From positions 47,088-111,087 of IMG/VR virus record IMGVR_UViG_3300008111_000019: a DNA stretch of 64,000 bases, one strand, 5' to 3'. Under the pieces are notes generated by a model. It did not search any database, was not told the DNA's origin, and saw only the letters and a list, made by a program, of their open reading frames with translations. The position numbers were made by a program, and so were the translations under genes. This document shows, one piece after another, positions 33,403-41,958 of the stretch; position 1 is the stretch's first letter; each line of letters opens with the position of its first letter. Source of the stretch: a virus.

Positions 33403-34494
33403 TTATTTTAACATCTCTAGTAAATTATCGCAACTAAAGAAATCTAATTTTAAAATATCTACCTGTTTATTTAGGTTTATGAAATGTCTTTCGTAGTTTT
33501 CCATGTAATTGACAATTTGGTCAATAATCAATGGTCTATGTGCTTTGTATGCATCGAATGATTCTGTCCATACTGACGGATACTTAAAACAATCTAAAGC
33601 CATTTCTCTGTAACTGAGTCGGTCAGGTACCATAGGAATAGCATCTACTAATGCACCTTCGTACCAACTGATGCCTAGTGTTTCTTGTAGATTGGCACTG
33701 AATACCAATTTTGCTTCACCTAACAAGTTATGATACTCATTCTTTGATAATTGCTGATCCTGGCACACAACAAACTCGTACTGTGGCAATTGTTCTTTTA
33801 GATCTCTAAAAATTTCAACTTGTTTCTCAGGAGCAATACGATGCGGAAAAAGAATTAAATCTCTCTTAGGCATATTTTTATACATCAGCAGAGTATCTGC
33901 CATATACTCCATTGGCCAACCTGTCCGAACAATTTTTTTAGAATCTAACAAATGTTTTTTGTCTTCATTATAATAGCCAAGCCCATCATTTAATTCTAAT
34001 AGATTGTTTAAGAACATTTCAATATGAAAGTCTGTGGCAAAATAGTTGTAGTTGATAGCATGAAAGAAAGACTTTTCAGCGTGTCTAACCCAGGGAGCAT
34101 CTCCAATAAGCCTTCCTAAAAAGTCTTGCGGATCATAACTGCCAGCATGCCATAAAGCGTGTATCTTGACAGGTATGCCAAGAAGTTCACTCATGTACTT
34201 TAAGTTTATGATACCGGGATGCCAAGCATCAGTAAAGATGAACTGATCATTAGGCTTAACTGATCCGGAGCAAAATAACCTACTAATCTGTTCAACTTGA
34301 CTAGACTTATAGATATTAGTGCCGCCGAAATTAAGAAAGGCGCCAGGAGTAGTGGCACGAGGAATATCCTCAGGGCCACTGATAACTTGAACATCATGTC
34401 CGTGTCTCCGCAAAAGATCGGGTAGGTGGGTTTTCCACTGACCCGTGTATCTTGTTTCTACTGATTCGAGATCAACGAGAAAAACGTTGCTCAT
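33403..34494 (-). CDS. GT4-like (GT-B fold) glycosyltransferase
   Basis: 363 residues. 'LILFPHRIAPEKQVEIFRDL' starts the C-terminal nucleotide-sugar domain, 'FVVCQDQQLS' its second strand, and 'ETLGISWYEGALVDAIPMVP' carries the E-x7-E motif of GT4 enzymes. The N-terminal domain has 'LLRRHGHDVQVISG'. T4-like phages use GT-B enzymes to glucosylate DNA bases; lying between folE and the QueD-like gene, it could act on modified DNA. Surface-glycan transfer is an alternative. Overlaps its upstream neighbour by 23 bases. Confidence 0.7.
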   Translation of the reverse strand: MSNVFLVDLESVETRYTGQWKTHLPDLLRRHGHDVQVISGPEDIPRATTPGAFLNFGGTNIYKSSQVEQISRLFCSGSVKPNDQFIFTDAWHPGIINLKYMSELLGIPVKIHALWHAGSYDPQDFLGRLIGDAPWVRHAEKSFFHAINYNYFATDFHIEMFLNNLLELNDGLGYYNEDKKHLLDSKKIVRTGWPMEYMADTLLMYKNMPKRDLILFPHRIAPEKQVEIFRDLKEQLPQYEFVVCQDQQLSKNEYHNLLGEAKLVFSANLQETLGISWYEGALVDAIPMVPDRLSYREMALDCFKYPSVWTESFDAYKAHRPLIIDQIVNYMENYERHFINLNKQVDILKLDFFSCDNLLEMLK

Positions 34495-34723
34495 TGCGTC
34501 TTCCGTTATTGTCCCAACGTGGGTTCTTACCTTGGTAAGGTCTACGTGGACGCTTACTTGCTAGATAAGCAGAGTAATTTGCAGAATCTTTGCGGTAAAG
34601 ATCAGCAGGGTTAAAATCGCAGAGTTCAAATCTGCACCAATCGTGGTAGGCCTCAAGGTCATCCCACACTCTTACAACATCAGGACGATTTTCAAAGTAC
34701 CTGTAGTCCTTGTAGTTTTTCAT
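34472..34723 (-). CDS. Small conserved phage protein
   Basis: 83 residues. 'NYKDYRYFENRPDVVRVWDD' and 'DWCRFELCDFNPADLY' form the ordered part, which I recall in cyanophages; the last ~30 residues are Arg/Asn-rich and probably disordered, able to bind nucleic acid. The function is unknown. It lies 11 bases after the QueD-like gene's stop. Confidence 0.6.
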   Translation of the reverse strand: MKNYKDYRYFENRPDVVRVWDDLEAYHDWCRFELCDFNPADLYRKDSANYSAYLASKRPRRPYQGKNPRWDNNGRRNEQRFSR

Positions 34724-34734
34724 CTGTATTCCTT

Positions 34735-35124
34735 TTAGTATTTGATGAATGAACCATTTTCTCCGTCTTCGGAGACCTCAATCCAAACCTCTCGGCCTGG
34801 ATACTTTTGTGAAATCATGTCATATAAATCATCTGACATCATTTCGCAACTCTTAAAGTCTAAACTGATTGTAGCATCTTTATAAAGATTTAGCAACCAT
34901 CGTTTGAACTGAATAAACTCAATATCGCGATCGTTATGCGTTACGCCAATCCAAACTTTAAAATGGAATATATGGCGATGCGGATAACCTAGAAAACTTA
35001 CATCGTATTCGTCACCTGTGGCAAGTGCTGGATCTGTAAGTGCGGCTGGATATTTGTGCATACCTTCTTTCTGAAAGGTAACCCAAATCATTTTGTTAGG
35101 TCGTTGGTCTTGTCTAATAATCAT
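34735..35124 (-). CDS. QueD-like 6-carboxytetrahydropterin synthase (T-fold) candidate
   Basis: 129 residues. 'YPHRHIFHFKVWIGVTHNDRD' (~47-67, in part) resembles the H-x-H zinc strand of QueD/PTPS enzymes; 'CEMMSDDLYDMI' and 'VSEDGENGSF' fit the later helix and C-terminal strand-turn, where QueD has its Glu. QueD makes carboxytetrahydropterin from the FolE product, feeding QueE. Placement between folE and dpdA agrees. The assignment is by motif spacing and is not certain. Confidence 0.65.
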   Translation of the reverse strand: MIIRQDQRPNKMIWVTFQKEGMHKYPAALTDPALATGDEYDVSFLGYPHRHIFHFKVWIGVTHNDRDIEFIQFKRWLLNLYKDATISLDFKSCEMMSDDLYDMISQKYPGREVWIEVSEDGENGSFIKY

Positions 35125-35462
35125 CGCTTCAATGCCTCTATCATAACAATTTTACCTAGTGCATCACCGAGATCTTGATCTTCAGTGATAACGTGCATAC
35201 TATTAAGATTACGATCTTTGTGACTATCGTAACTACGAGTTTCTACAACATAGCCACCACTGGCTCTGTAGATCTGCAGACGCAACCCCTCACTAGAAAG
35301 TCTGTCTGATTCTATGATCTGGGGAATATCTTCTCCATATTCATCATTCATTAGCCAATTCTTGATACGTTGTCTTAGTGTTAGTTTCACTTTTTTTGCT
35401 TTCCTGATTTTACGAGACGATTGACTGGCTGTAACAGCCTGTCCATAACCTATTCTACTCAT
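35121..35462 (-). CDS. Conserved basic phage protein
   Basis: 113 residues. The N-terminal ~35 residues are very Lys/Arg-rich (KIRKAKKVKLTLRQRIKNW), suitable for nucleic-acid contact. The C-terminal half is a beta-rich domain ('LQIYRASGGYVVETRSYD'). It shares ATGA junctions with the QueD-like gene and the next gene upstream, inside the deazaguanine block. I recall it from cyanophages but not its function. Confidence 0.55.
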   Translation of the reverse strand: MSRIGYGQAVTASQSSRKIRKAKKVKLTLRQRIKNWLMNDEYGEDIPQIIESDRLSSEGLRLQIYRASGGYVVETRSYDSHKDRNLNSMHVITEDQDLGDALGKIVMIEALKR

Positions 35463-36016
35463 TGTAATATTTCATCCTTGCCATATTGATCCCAATCGGT
35501 AAACTTATCTCTTCCCAGAAGGTCCTGTAGGTTATGGCACCATACCCCAGGATTGGTTGCACTAAAATCTTTATCGTCTATCTTCAGCGTAGCATTATAG
35601 CCTAGTTGATTAATATAAGGTAATTTTACACTAATTTGCGGAATAAATCTACGCTTTTCGGTAAGACCACTCTCTAGCAATCCTTCCGTTTCTTTAACAT
35701 CAAAGTCCAGCGTACACCAAAGATTATATTCACTGTCAAGGCAGACATAGATCATGTTTTCCCAAGGACGCCATGTTTCACTATCGTTAACACCGTTGGT
35801 CTTAAAACTTTGATTAGCACCAAAGTAGATATGTGTGATATGTTTAGATTGATCGGTGTATGATCTAGATTCTTTTACAATATCTAAAATTGTGTAAGGA
35901 TCATGCACTCCTACTACAAACAGAGTTTTCATTCCGTATGCAGGAGTTTTTTCAATCTCTACGCCTGTGAAGAATGTAATATCTGAGGCAATACCGTCTT
36001 TGTAATCTCTTTTCAT
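35459..36016 (-). CDS. Conserved protein of the deazaguanine block
   Basis: 185 residues. 'SDITFFTGVEIEKTPAYGMKTLFVVG' (in two parts), 'HIYFGANQSF' and 'KLPYINQLGYNATLKIDDKDF' are strongly patterned, with acidic residues that could bind metal. I recall it near que genes in marine phages. It overlaps the neighbouring gene by 4 bases. A step of base synthesis or insertion is possible, but no catalytic family is recognised. Confidence 0.55.
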   Translation of the reverse strand: MKRDYKDGIASDITFFTGVEIEKTPAYGMKTLFVVGVHDPYTILDIVKESRSYTDQSKHITHIYFGANQSFKTNGVNDSETWRPWENMIYVCLDSEYNLWCTLDFDVKETEGLLESGLTEKRRFIPQISVKLPYINQLGYNATLKIDDKDFSATNPGVWCHNLQDLLGRDKFTDWDQYGKDEILQ

Positions 36017-36034
36017 ACTGCTTTCTTTTTAAAG

Positions 36035-36244
36035 TTATCTGTCATCGTCAAAATCTATAGTTTCGTTATCATGTTCCCATTGCTTACGTTTAAGTTTAGC
36101 AATTTCGTCTCGAAGATGCAACCTTTGTTTCTTCAAATCGTGCATACTGGTATCTTCGTATTTGCCATCACGTATTAAAAGATCAATTTGTTTGTCCAAA
36201 ACACGGTGCGCTTCTTCTAAATGTGCTATACGATTTTCGTACAT
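36035..36244 (-). CDS. YdcH/DUF465-like small coiled-coil protein
   Basis: 69 residues. 'NRIAHLEEAHRVLDKQIDLL' then 'DLKKQRLHLRDEIAKLKR' matches the DUF465 (YdcH) pattern: a short helical hairpin with 'LKKxRLxLRDEI'. The function of that family is unknown. AAGGAG lies 7 bases before the ATG. It stands between dpdA and the previous gene with short gaps. Confidence 0.75.
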   Translation of the reverse strand: MYENRIAHLEEAHRVLDKQIDLLIRDGKYEDTSMHDLKKQRLHLRDEIAKLKRKQWEHDNETIDFDDDR

Positions 36245-36253
36245 AGTAACTCC

Positions 36254-37771
36254 TTAATCAACTTTTAGATTATCTAATGCCTCATCCTCTCTATCATCTT
36301 CCCAAGAAGTTTCGTCTTCTGACTCTTCATAAAAAAGTGTATGAGCAATATTTGTAACACCGCCACGTAATCTAGCACCTTCTAAATTCTGCAAGAATCC
36401 TAAACGTTCTGCTTCTGCTATCATTTCAAAACATTCTTCTTTAGATTTAAGATTGAATAACTCTTCAACGAATCGGTTGAAGTACAATACATTTCTTGGA
36501 ACCCACTCTGACATCTCATCTGATTTGTCAGCATCCTTGACTTTCCTCCAACGTCTCCAGTCTGGTTTGTGTTTAGTAAGTTCGATGTCCATTAGATTAT
36601 TAGCACGTTGAACAGCACGGATGTGACATTCTACGTTATGACCCATCATTAGGGCATAAGCAAAACTATCCCACGAAGTTTTACCTTCCTTGCCAATTTT
36701 GTTTAGCATTCCTGGTGCATAGTGGCATATATCTGCGATCGTAAGTCTTCGACCAAAATTGCTTTCGAAAGGAAAAGGTATATCGTGCCGTCCGGCAAGA
36801 CTCTTATCATCCGGGGCTTTATCCATGATAACACTGAATCGTTTAGAGGTATGCTGGGCGTTAGTATATACCAATCCGTGTGCTGTTGCAATGAATGGCG
36901 ATGCGCAATCGAAAGAGATAGTGAATTCTTCATTTACGTGTTTCCTAATTTGACGCTGAATAGCGGTTAAGTAACATGCCCAATCTAATTGAGCGGTACC
37001 CAAGAAGTGCATCCAATTTTTACCTTCTAGCATACCATCAAAGCGCATAGTAATAAGACGTTTGAGTGTAATAGGCATCTTGCACATATTAGCACCACCC
37101 ATAGCCCAACCCTCAGCAGCCCTGTCTCCATATTTGCTAGTATCGGAATATTCTTTAACACCTTGATACCATGCTTCTGCGTTCTCCCAATTAGAGCCTT
37201 GAAGAACATTTAACAGTTTAGTTCCGCCTTCTTTAGAACCTATAAACTTTGTCTTGTCTAAACAATCATCAAATGTTTTTAATCCAGTCTTTGGACTATG
37301 AATGTGATCGCAGGCCCAGGTAGGAACGTCTAACATCATTGACCAGTCAGCAGTAACGTCTAGCCAAGTTAAGATCTTTTTTCTAACTTTATTGGCTTCC
37401 TCACCTTCAAAATTCTGCCAATCGAATTTGATAACACCTTTACCAATCTGATATCCGCCTGAGTCACCTAAGATCATTGTCTTTGAACGATCGCGATCTT
37501 GAATCATTAATTCTTGTTTAAGACTTTTTTCAATATCCAACTGTGCATGACCTGCTGAATACAACGCATTTTTGTAATAAAAATATCCTTGTTCTGGATT
37601 TAAGAAGTTCATTCCTTCGATACCGCGATCAAATCCTGATGGAATACGATTCTTAGGAATAAATTCTTCTTTACGTTGTTTATCTACATATGTACTGTAA
37701 AAAGAACTGATAGCGGGTAGATATACTGCATAGTCTTTTTGTAATGGTGTTAGGTCAATTGGTTGTTTCAT
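36254..37771 (-). CDS. dpdA: DpdA-like 7-deazaguanine DNA transglycosylase
   Basis: 505 residues, a member of the tRNA-guanine transglycosylase superfamily in its DNA-acting phage form. Visible: 'LGDSGGYQIG' (101-110, D103 like the base-binding Asp of TGT), 'MLDVPTWA' (146-153), 'NVLQGS' (188-193), 'GWAMGG' (221-226), and 'SFDCASPF' (286-293), with D288 where TGT has its nucleophile ('FDC.xPT'). It exchanges guanine in DNA for a 7-deazaguanine made by QueE and partners. It overlaps the next gene upstream by 17 bases. Confidence 0.8.
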   Translation of the reverse strand: MKQPIDLTPLQKDYAVYLPAISSFYSTYVDKQRKEEFIPKNRIPSGFDRGIEGMNFLNPEQGYFYYKNALYSAGHAQLDIEKSLKQELMIQDRDRSKTMILGDSGGYQIGKGVIKFDWQNFEGEEANKVRKKILTWLDVTADWSMMLDVPTWACDHIHSPKTGLKTFDDCLDKTKFIGSKEGGTKLLNVLQGSNWENAEAWYQGVKEYSDTSKYGDRAAEGWAMGGANMCKMPITLKRLITMRFDGMLEGKNWMHFLGTAQLDWACYLTAIQRQIRKHVNEEFTISFDCASPFIATAHGLVYTNAQHTSKRFSVIMDKAPDDKSLAGRHDIPFPFESNFGRRLTIADICHYAPGMLNKIGKEGKTSWDSFAYALMMGHNVECHIRAVQRANNLMDIELTKHKPDWRRWRKVKDADKSDEMSEWVPRNVLYFNRFVEELFNLKSKEECFEMIAEAERLGFLQNLEGARLRGGVTNIAHTLFYEESEDETSWEDDREDEALDNLKVD

Positions 37772-38126
37772 ATTCTCTCGATAAAATTGCTGTAAGTTCT
37801 AATCTTGTTTTTGCCTGTTCTAACTGTTCTAATGCTATACGAACCGCTTCATTGGATGATGCAAGAGCATACCATTTTGATTCTTCATCACGCTTTTTAC
37901 GTGCCCAGTCAAGCAATGATTCTGCTTCACTGTTTAGGCCTACACTGGCGTAGTCCATATTAAGCATTATCCACGAATTGCCATCAAACACTTCCATGTT
38001 TTGAGTGGAAGTGTTAAATCGCATATTTCCAACACCTTGTGCCCCGGAATAACCGTTGACATAGGTGCTAGAATTACCGCCTGAAACCGTAATGTATCGT
38101 CCGATTGGCGTGATGTTCTTAATCAT
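37755..38126 (-). CDS. Conserved phage protein, possibly structural
   Basis: 123 residues. The N-terminal half is Gly/Ser/Asn-rich and beta-like ('YVNGYSGAQGVGNMRFN', 'MEVFDGNSWIMLN'), in the style of fibre or tip proteins. From ~65 it is helical ('ESLLDWARKKRDEESKWYALA', split). I recall this mixed type in cyanophages. It lies 2 bases after the clamp gene's stop. The role is uncertain. Confidence 0.55.
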   Translation of the reverse strand: MIKNITPIGRYITVSGGNSSTYVNGYSGAQGVGNMRFNTSTQNMEVFDGNSWIMLNMDYASVGLNSEAESLLDWARKKRDEESKWYALASSNEAVRIALEQLEQAKTRLELTAILSREYETTN

Positions 38127-38128
38127 AT

Positions 38129-38866
38129 TTAGGCTGCTTGTGCAGGAATAATATATTTGTAAGTTGCTAATCCGCTATCTAGAGTGATTTGAATAGCACC
38201 TTCATTCGACAGCGACATCTTCGTGTTGTTGACATCGGCAATCTTAAGAATGCTCAAGATTGGAAGCACTGGCCAAGTCCAACCGCGATCCAGTTTACCT
38301 GCAACGTTCTGTGCAAAAATAAACTCACCGCCGTGTGTCGAAGCGTCGCCAAAGATAAATTTCAAGTTGCTACTGTCTGTCTTTGCTAGGAACGTTGGGT
38401 GTTCATTGTTGGCACCTGCTTGAAAGTTGAAACGTTGAACAGCGGCTACGCTAGGTTCTACTTCTACGTCCCACTTAACACCGCGGAACTTAACTGTTTT
38501 CATCTTTTCGTTAATGATTTCTTGATTCATAAAACGATAATCATTCTTGAAGTCTCCGTCTTTGTTTTCAAAGTGGATACCGACAGGAATAGTTTCTCCG
38601 TTACGTTCGGCTGTAGTAATACTAATCTTAGCATCTTCTTTGTATTCAGCACCGTCTAACAAATACTTGAGTTTTTGTAGTTGCGGCATACCAAATACAC
38701 CAATCATATCTGGATATGGATTGTGCGTAGTGGCTTCCATAATAACTGATCGGTCATCAGCCATTGAAAAAATATTTGTGCCATCTCCGGCTCCTGTAAC
38801 TTTAACAGTTGTTAGGAAGCCTAGATTTTGTGTATGAGACACGATGTCTTGTAAAATGTCCTTCAT
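38129..38866 (-). CDS. 45: DNA polymerase sliding clamp (gp45)
   Basis: 245 residues (T4 gp45 is 228). It encircles DNA and tethers the polymerase; in T4 it also activates late transcription. Evidence: 'LKYLLDGAEYKEDAKISI' in part, 'NDYRFMNQEIINEKMKTVKF', and the C-terminal 'DVNNTKMSLSNEGAIQITLD' match T4-like clamps. A sigma70-type promoter (38890-38918) and AGGAG precede the ATG. It lies directly downstream of the polymerase gene on the same strand. Confidence 0.88.
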   Translation of the reverse strand: MKDILQDIVSHTQNLGFLTTVKVTGAGDGTNIFSMADDRSVIMEATTHNPYPDMIGVFGMPQLQKLKYLLDGAEYKEDAKISITTAERNGETIPVGIHFENKDGDFKNDYRFMNQEIINEKMKTVKFRGVKWDVEVEPSVAAVQRFNFQAGANNEHPTFLAKTDSSNLKFIFGDASTHGGEFIFAQNVAGKLDRGWTWPVLPILSILKIADVNNTKMSLSNEGAIQITLDSGLATYKYIIPAQAA

Positions 38867-38889
38867 TGAGAATTCTCCTTAATAATAAG

Positions 38890-38918
38890 ATTATATTTAG
38901 ATCGTAAGTAAAAAGCAA
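38890..38918 (-). promoter_or_regulatory. Sigma70-type (early/host) promoter before the clamp gene
   Basis: On the minus strand, TTGCTT (38918-38913), a 17-base spacer, and a perfect TATAAT (38895-38890) lie before the gp45 ATG at 38866. The expected start is near 38883, leaving a ~17-base leader with AAGGAG. Six bases of -10 and the ideal spacer make chance less likely. It would let the host RNA polymerase make gp45 early, apart from gp43. Confidence 0.7.
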
Positions 38919-38926
38919 CCGCTAAA

Positions 38927-41596
38927 TCACTCAAAATCGAATAGTTTACTGAATGTGTTATCTGACCTTGTGCTACTGATGTCCCATTCCAAAACACCAA
39001 TAAGGTTTTCAAGTTTTTCATCGATGACTGTAGTTTCCATTTCACCGTCATCAAATGGAAGATCTTTGAACCATTGAGGAAGTCTAAGTTCGTCAACAGG
39101 ATACGCTACGGATGTATATGCCATAGGGTTGTCTTTGAGTTTACAGACAATAACTTTGGCCCCGTCAACAATACTCATTGAGTATTTGTCATCCATCATA
39201 CGCTTCAAAGTGTTCCAGTTTAAACTAGCACGAACGTGTCCGGGCATGTTAGTCTTACCTGCTTTCTTTTCTTTGTCGCGATACTCTGAAATCTTGTTAG
39301 CACGTTTAGGGCTACCTTTCTCCCAACCGGGTCTAGTTTTAAACTCAGTACGGAACCCAGTGATATACTCTAGTACATCTTCTTTTTGCGAACCTTTCAA
39401 CACCATTTCAAGAACTTCACTTAAAAAGTCTTGAATGGCTACCGGAGTATCAGATCTCTTGAGATCCAATCCCATGGCTTTTATCTTTCCCGCTTTACCA
39501 TCAATATCGGTACGTTTTCCTTCTTTGTCGTAATAGAGGACTGCATATCGCTTTTTGGTGATGAATAGTCCTTTGCTTGCAACAATCTCGCGACCTGCCT
39601 TGATGACCTCTCCTCGAGTTTTGGGTGTATGGAAGGCGTCCTGCATGAACTTAACAAACGTGCCATTTACTTCTTCTCCTATAGTATCATAAAGTTCGAT
39701 TACTGATTCTTTAGTCCAAGGTAAAGAACCTTTTTCAATTTCTTTCTTTAGAGTAGTGTATGCTGAAAAATAGCAAGAATCTGTATCACCATATATAATG
39801 GATTTACCTATATGATCGTATTCCCCAGTAACAATCTCATTCACTTTACTTGCCATGTGACGAGCAATGGCTCTACCAGTAAGAGTTGTGGATTGACCAA
39901 TTCTGTTATCAAAGAATCTACAGCCTGGATTAAGAATAGCGCCATACAAACTGTTAAGGTTAATCTTCTTGACCAACTGACGCTTGTCCCAGTATTCTTC
40001 TTCAATCTTATTTCCAGCAGTAATACATTCTTTAAGTTTGGCCTGCATCTCTTTACGTTCTTTATACCAACGTGCTAAGAGTCCAGGAATGATACCTTCT
40101 TTGTCATAGGTAAAGATAGTGCCGTTGGCCGATAGCATCCACGGCTGGTTAGAATCAAAGATTAGATCATATATCTGTGCGGCACTGAGTGTATCACTGC
40201 CACCATCTTCCCAGTCTATGGTAATTTCTCTACCCACTTCTTTATTCATCACAGCAGTATATTCTAATGAACCAAATACACCTTCCCATGCGCTGGCAAA
40301 AGATTTGCCTTTGGCCATTTCTGCTGCGATATAATCTTTCGTTCCATCTTGGCGTAACTGCCCAACGATAGTTTCTGGACCCATGTTTAACGCACGAATC
40401 GCAGAAGGATACAGTGAGTTAATATCTAGTGAACCGATCCACTCATGAATACCTTTCTTAGGATAGGCAACATAAGCACCAGCAGCCTGTGTATCGCCAT
40501 GCTCTTCCATCTTTTTACGATTAGGAACGATCATTCCTCTTCGATGTGCTTCATTGATAATGGCCTGCTCTGTAACTGCCACAGCACCCATGGTAGTCTG
40601 TAACAATACAGTACAGTCGTGTGCTAGTTTATTAGCAAGGTCTAGAAATTTTAATTTTTGATCTAACTTGTTTAATAGCGCACAATCTTGTCTATTATAT
40701 TCGATGAATTTACGGAAGTCATTGTTGTACAACTGATCTAATGTACCTTCATAGACTGTTTTGTTCTCACCTATCTCCATTTCTCCGATAGCATCTAGTC
40801 GATATGTATGTCGTTCTTCATAGGTATACTTTCTATACATTTCGAGACTATCTAAGTGAACTCTGCCGACAAGATCGTAAGTAACGGCAGTCTTTCCAAA
40901 CTTTTCATATTCTCTTTTCTTAGGATAGCAGTTCCACAAACAGAAACGTCTTGTATCTTCTTTGCCTAATACTTTGATTACACGATTAACAGTGTAAGGA
41001 ATATCAAAGCCTTCCGAGTTCCAACCACTTAATACGTCTGCATCTTCGATGAGATCTAAGAAGTTATCTAACATATCTGCTTCATTATCGAATAACATAG
41101 TATTAGGAAATTCTTCTACAGCCTTTTTAGCCTCTTCCATGCTCATAGTTTTTGGCGGAATAGCAAGACAGACTAGAGTGTCCATCCACTGCAAATGAAC
41201 AGCAATAGCAGTGATAGGCATAAATGCATCGTCGGGAGAGGCGTAACCTCTTTCTGGATCAAAGTCTACTTCAATATCGAAAAATGCTACATTTAGTTTT
41301 GGAGCATCAACATTTAGATAATGATCTTCTAAACACCGATAGATAGGATTGATATCAGATTCGTAAAGTTTTTTGTTGGAATGGATTGCTAATTCTTTAC
41401 GGAGTTCTTTGATATTTTTACATAGAACTCGACTTAGAGGTTCGCCTTTGATAGACTGATACTTTCCTCTAGGGTCGTAATAGTAGAATAAGTGTTTGGC
41501 AGGATAGTCTTTAAAATTCCTATTGCCTTTGTCATCACGCTCAACGACACGAATCATGTCATCGTCGCGATCATAGAATGCGTCAACGTAACTCAA
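38927..41596 (-). CDS. 43: Family B DNA polymerase (gp43)
   Basis: 889 residues; the replicative polymerase with proofreading. Exonuclease motifs: 'FFDIEVDFD' (105-113), 'GWNSEGFDIPY' (190-200), 'YNRQDC' (299-304). Polymerase motifs: A 'DINSLYPS' (390-397), B 'KKINLNSLYGA' (~542-552), C 'YGDTDS' (601-606). The C-terminal 'FSKLFDFE' resembles the clamp-binding tail of RB69 gp43. The start is TTG at 41596, chosen because AGGAG sits 7 bases upstream and no ATG fits. A hairpin precedes the site. Confidence 0.95.
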   Translation of the reverse strand: MSYVDAFYDRDDDMIRVVERDDKGNRNFKDYPAKHLFYYYDPRGKYQSIKGEPLSRVLCKNIKELRKELAIHSNKKLYESDINPIYRCLEDHYLNVDAPKLNVAFFDIEVDFDPERGYASPDDAFMPITAIAVHLQWMDTLVCLAIPPKTMSMEEAKKAVEEFPNTMLFDNEADMLDNFLDLIEDADVLSGWNSEGFDIPYTVNRVIKVLGKEDTRRFCLWNCYPKKREYEKFGKTAVTYDLVGRVHLDSLEMYRKYTYEERHTYRLDAIGEMEIGENKTVYEGTLDQLYNNDFRKFIEYNRQDCALLNKLDQKLKFLDLANKLAHDCTVLLQTTMGAVAVTEQAIINEAHRRGMIVPNRKKMEEHGDTQAAGAYVAYPKKGIHEWIGSLDINSLYPSAIRALNMGPETIVGQLRQDGTKDYIAAEMAKGKSFASAWEGVFGSLEYTAVMNKEVGREITIDWEDGGSDTLSAAQIYDLIFDSNQPWMLSANGTIFTYDKEGIIPGLLARWYKERKEMQAKLKECITAGNKIEEEYWDKRQLVKKINLNSLYGAILNPGCRFFDNRIGQSTTLTGRAIARHMASKVNEIVTGEYDHIGKSIIYGDTDSCYFSAYTTLKKEIEKGSLPWTKESVIELYDTIGEEVNGTFVKFMQDAFHTPKTRGEVIKAGREIVASKGLFITKKRYAVLYYDKEGKRTDIDGKAGKIKAMGLDLKRSDTPVAIQDFLSEVLEMVLKGSQKEDVLEYITGFRTEFKTRPGWEKGSPKRANKISEYRDKEKKAGKTNMPGHVRASLNWNTLKRMMDDKYSMSIVDGAKVIVCKLKDNPMAYTSVAYPVDELRLPQWFKDLPFDDGEMETTVIDEKLENLIGVLEWDISSTRSDNTFSKLFDFE

Positions 41597-41602
41597 ATTT
41601 TT

Positions 41603-41626
41603 CTCCTATGCAATTTTTGGCTTGCA
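41603..41626 (-). promoter_or_regulatory. Candidate autogenous translational operator of gp43
   Basis: In the mRNA, a 5-base stem UGCAA/UUGCA (41626-41622 and 41613-41609) encloses an 8-base loop, and the ribosome binding site AGGAG (41607-41603) follows after one base. T4 gp43 represses its own translation through a 5-base stem with an 8-base loop just before its ribosome binding site. Stem and loop lengths and the position agree; the loop sequence differs. An 18-codon open frame (41606-41662) ends on the same site. Confidence 0.4.
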
Positions 41627-41670
41627 AATACCTACTGTGCGGTTTATGGCCCGGCCTACCATCTTCTTTC

Positions 41671-41678
41671 TATTTATA
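41671..41678 (-). promoter_or_regulatory. Late promoter, perfect TATAAATA, before gp43
   Basis: A perfect T4 late octamer on the minus strand, overlapping the last codons of the membrane-protein gene and about 75 bases before the gp43 start. A start near 41665 would give a leader holding the hairpin at 41609-41626. A late promoter before a replication gene is uncommon, so it is a candidate only. Confidence 0.5.
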
Positions 41679-41958
41679 GCATTCTAATAAGACCAATGGT
41701 ATCTATGGTTGTAAGAAGTATATAATTAGCCAACATACCAAAGGAACCACGACTATAAGAGCACCAAGCATATATAGCACAACCAATAATCCAAATTGGG
41801 TAAAGAACAAGGAGAGGTGGATTTGGAACGGTGAGTGCCATAACGACAGAACAGCCAATAGAAATAGCCCAAGCAACGACCTCAAGACAAAAACGTACTC
41901 TACCGCTTTTCCAATCTTCTTTGATCCAATCAGTGATTCCATATAATATGTTTATCAT
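41674..41958 (-). CDS. Small integral membrane protein
   Basis: 94 residues with three or four hydrophobic segments: 'FCLEVVAWAISIGCSVVMAL' (~23-42), 'LLVLYPIWIIGCAIYAW' (~49-65), and a C-terminal 'MLANYILLTTIDTIGLI' (~74-90). Begins 'MINILYGITDWIKEDWKSG'. I recall it as widespread in T4-like marine phages near gp43, with no known function. ATGA overlap with dsbA. Confidence 0.7.
   Translation of the reverse strand: MINILYGITDWIKEDWKSGRVRFCLEVVAWAISIGCSVVMALTVPNPPLLVLYPIWIIGCAIYAWCSYSRGSFGMLANYILLTTIDTIGLIRML

Noticed and set aside
41597-41673. Possible tRNA in the 77-base gap before gp43
   Set aside because: No cloverleaf or TTC-containing arm can be formed; the gap is better read as a leader.
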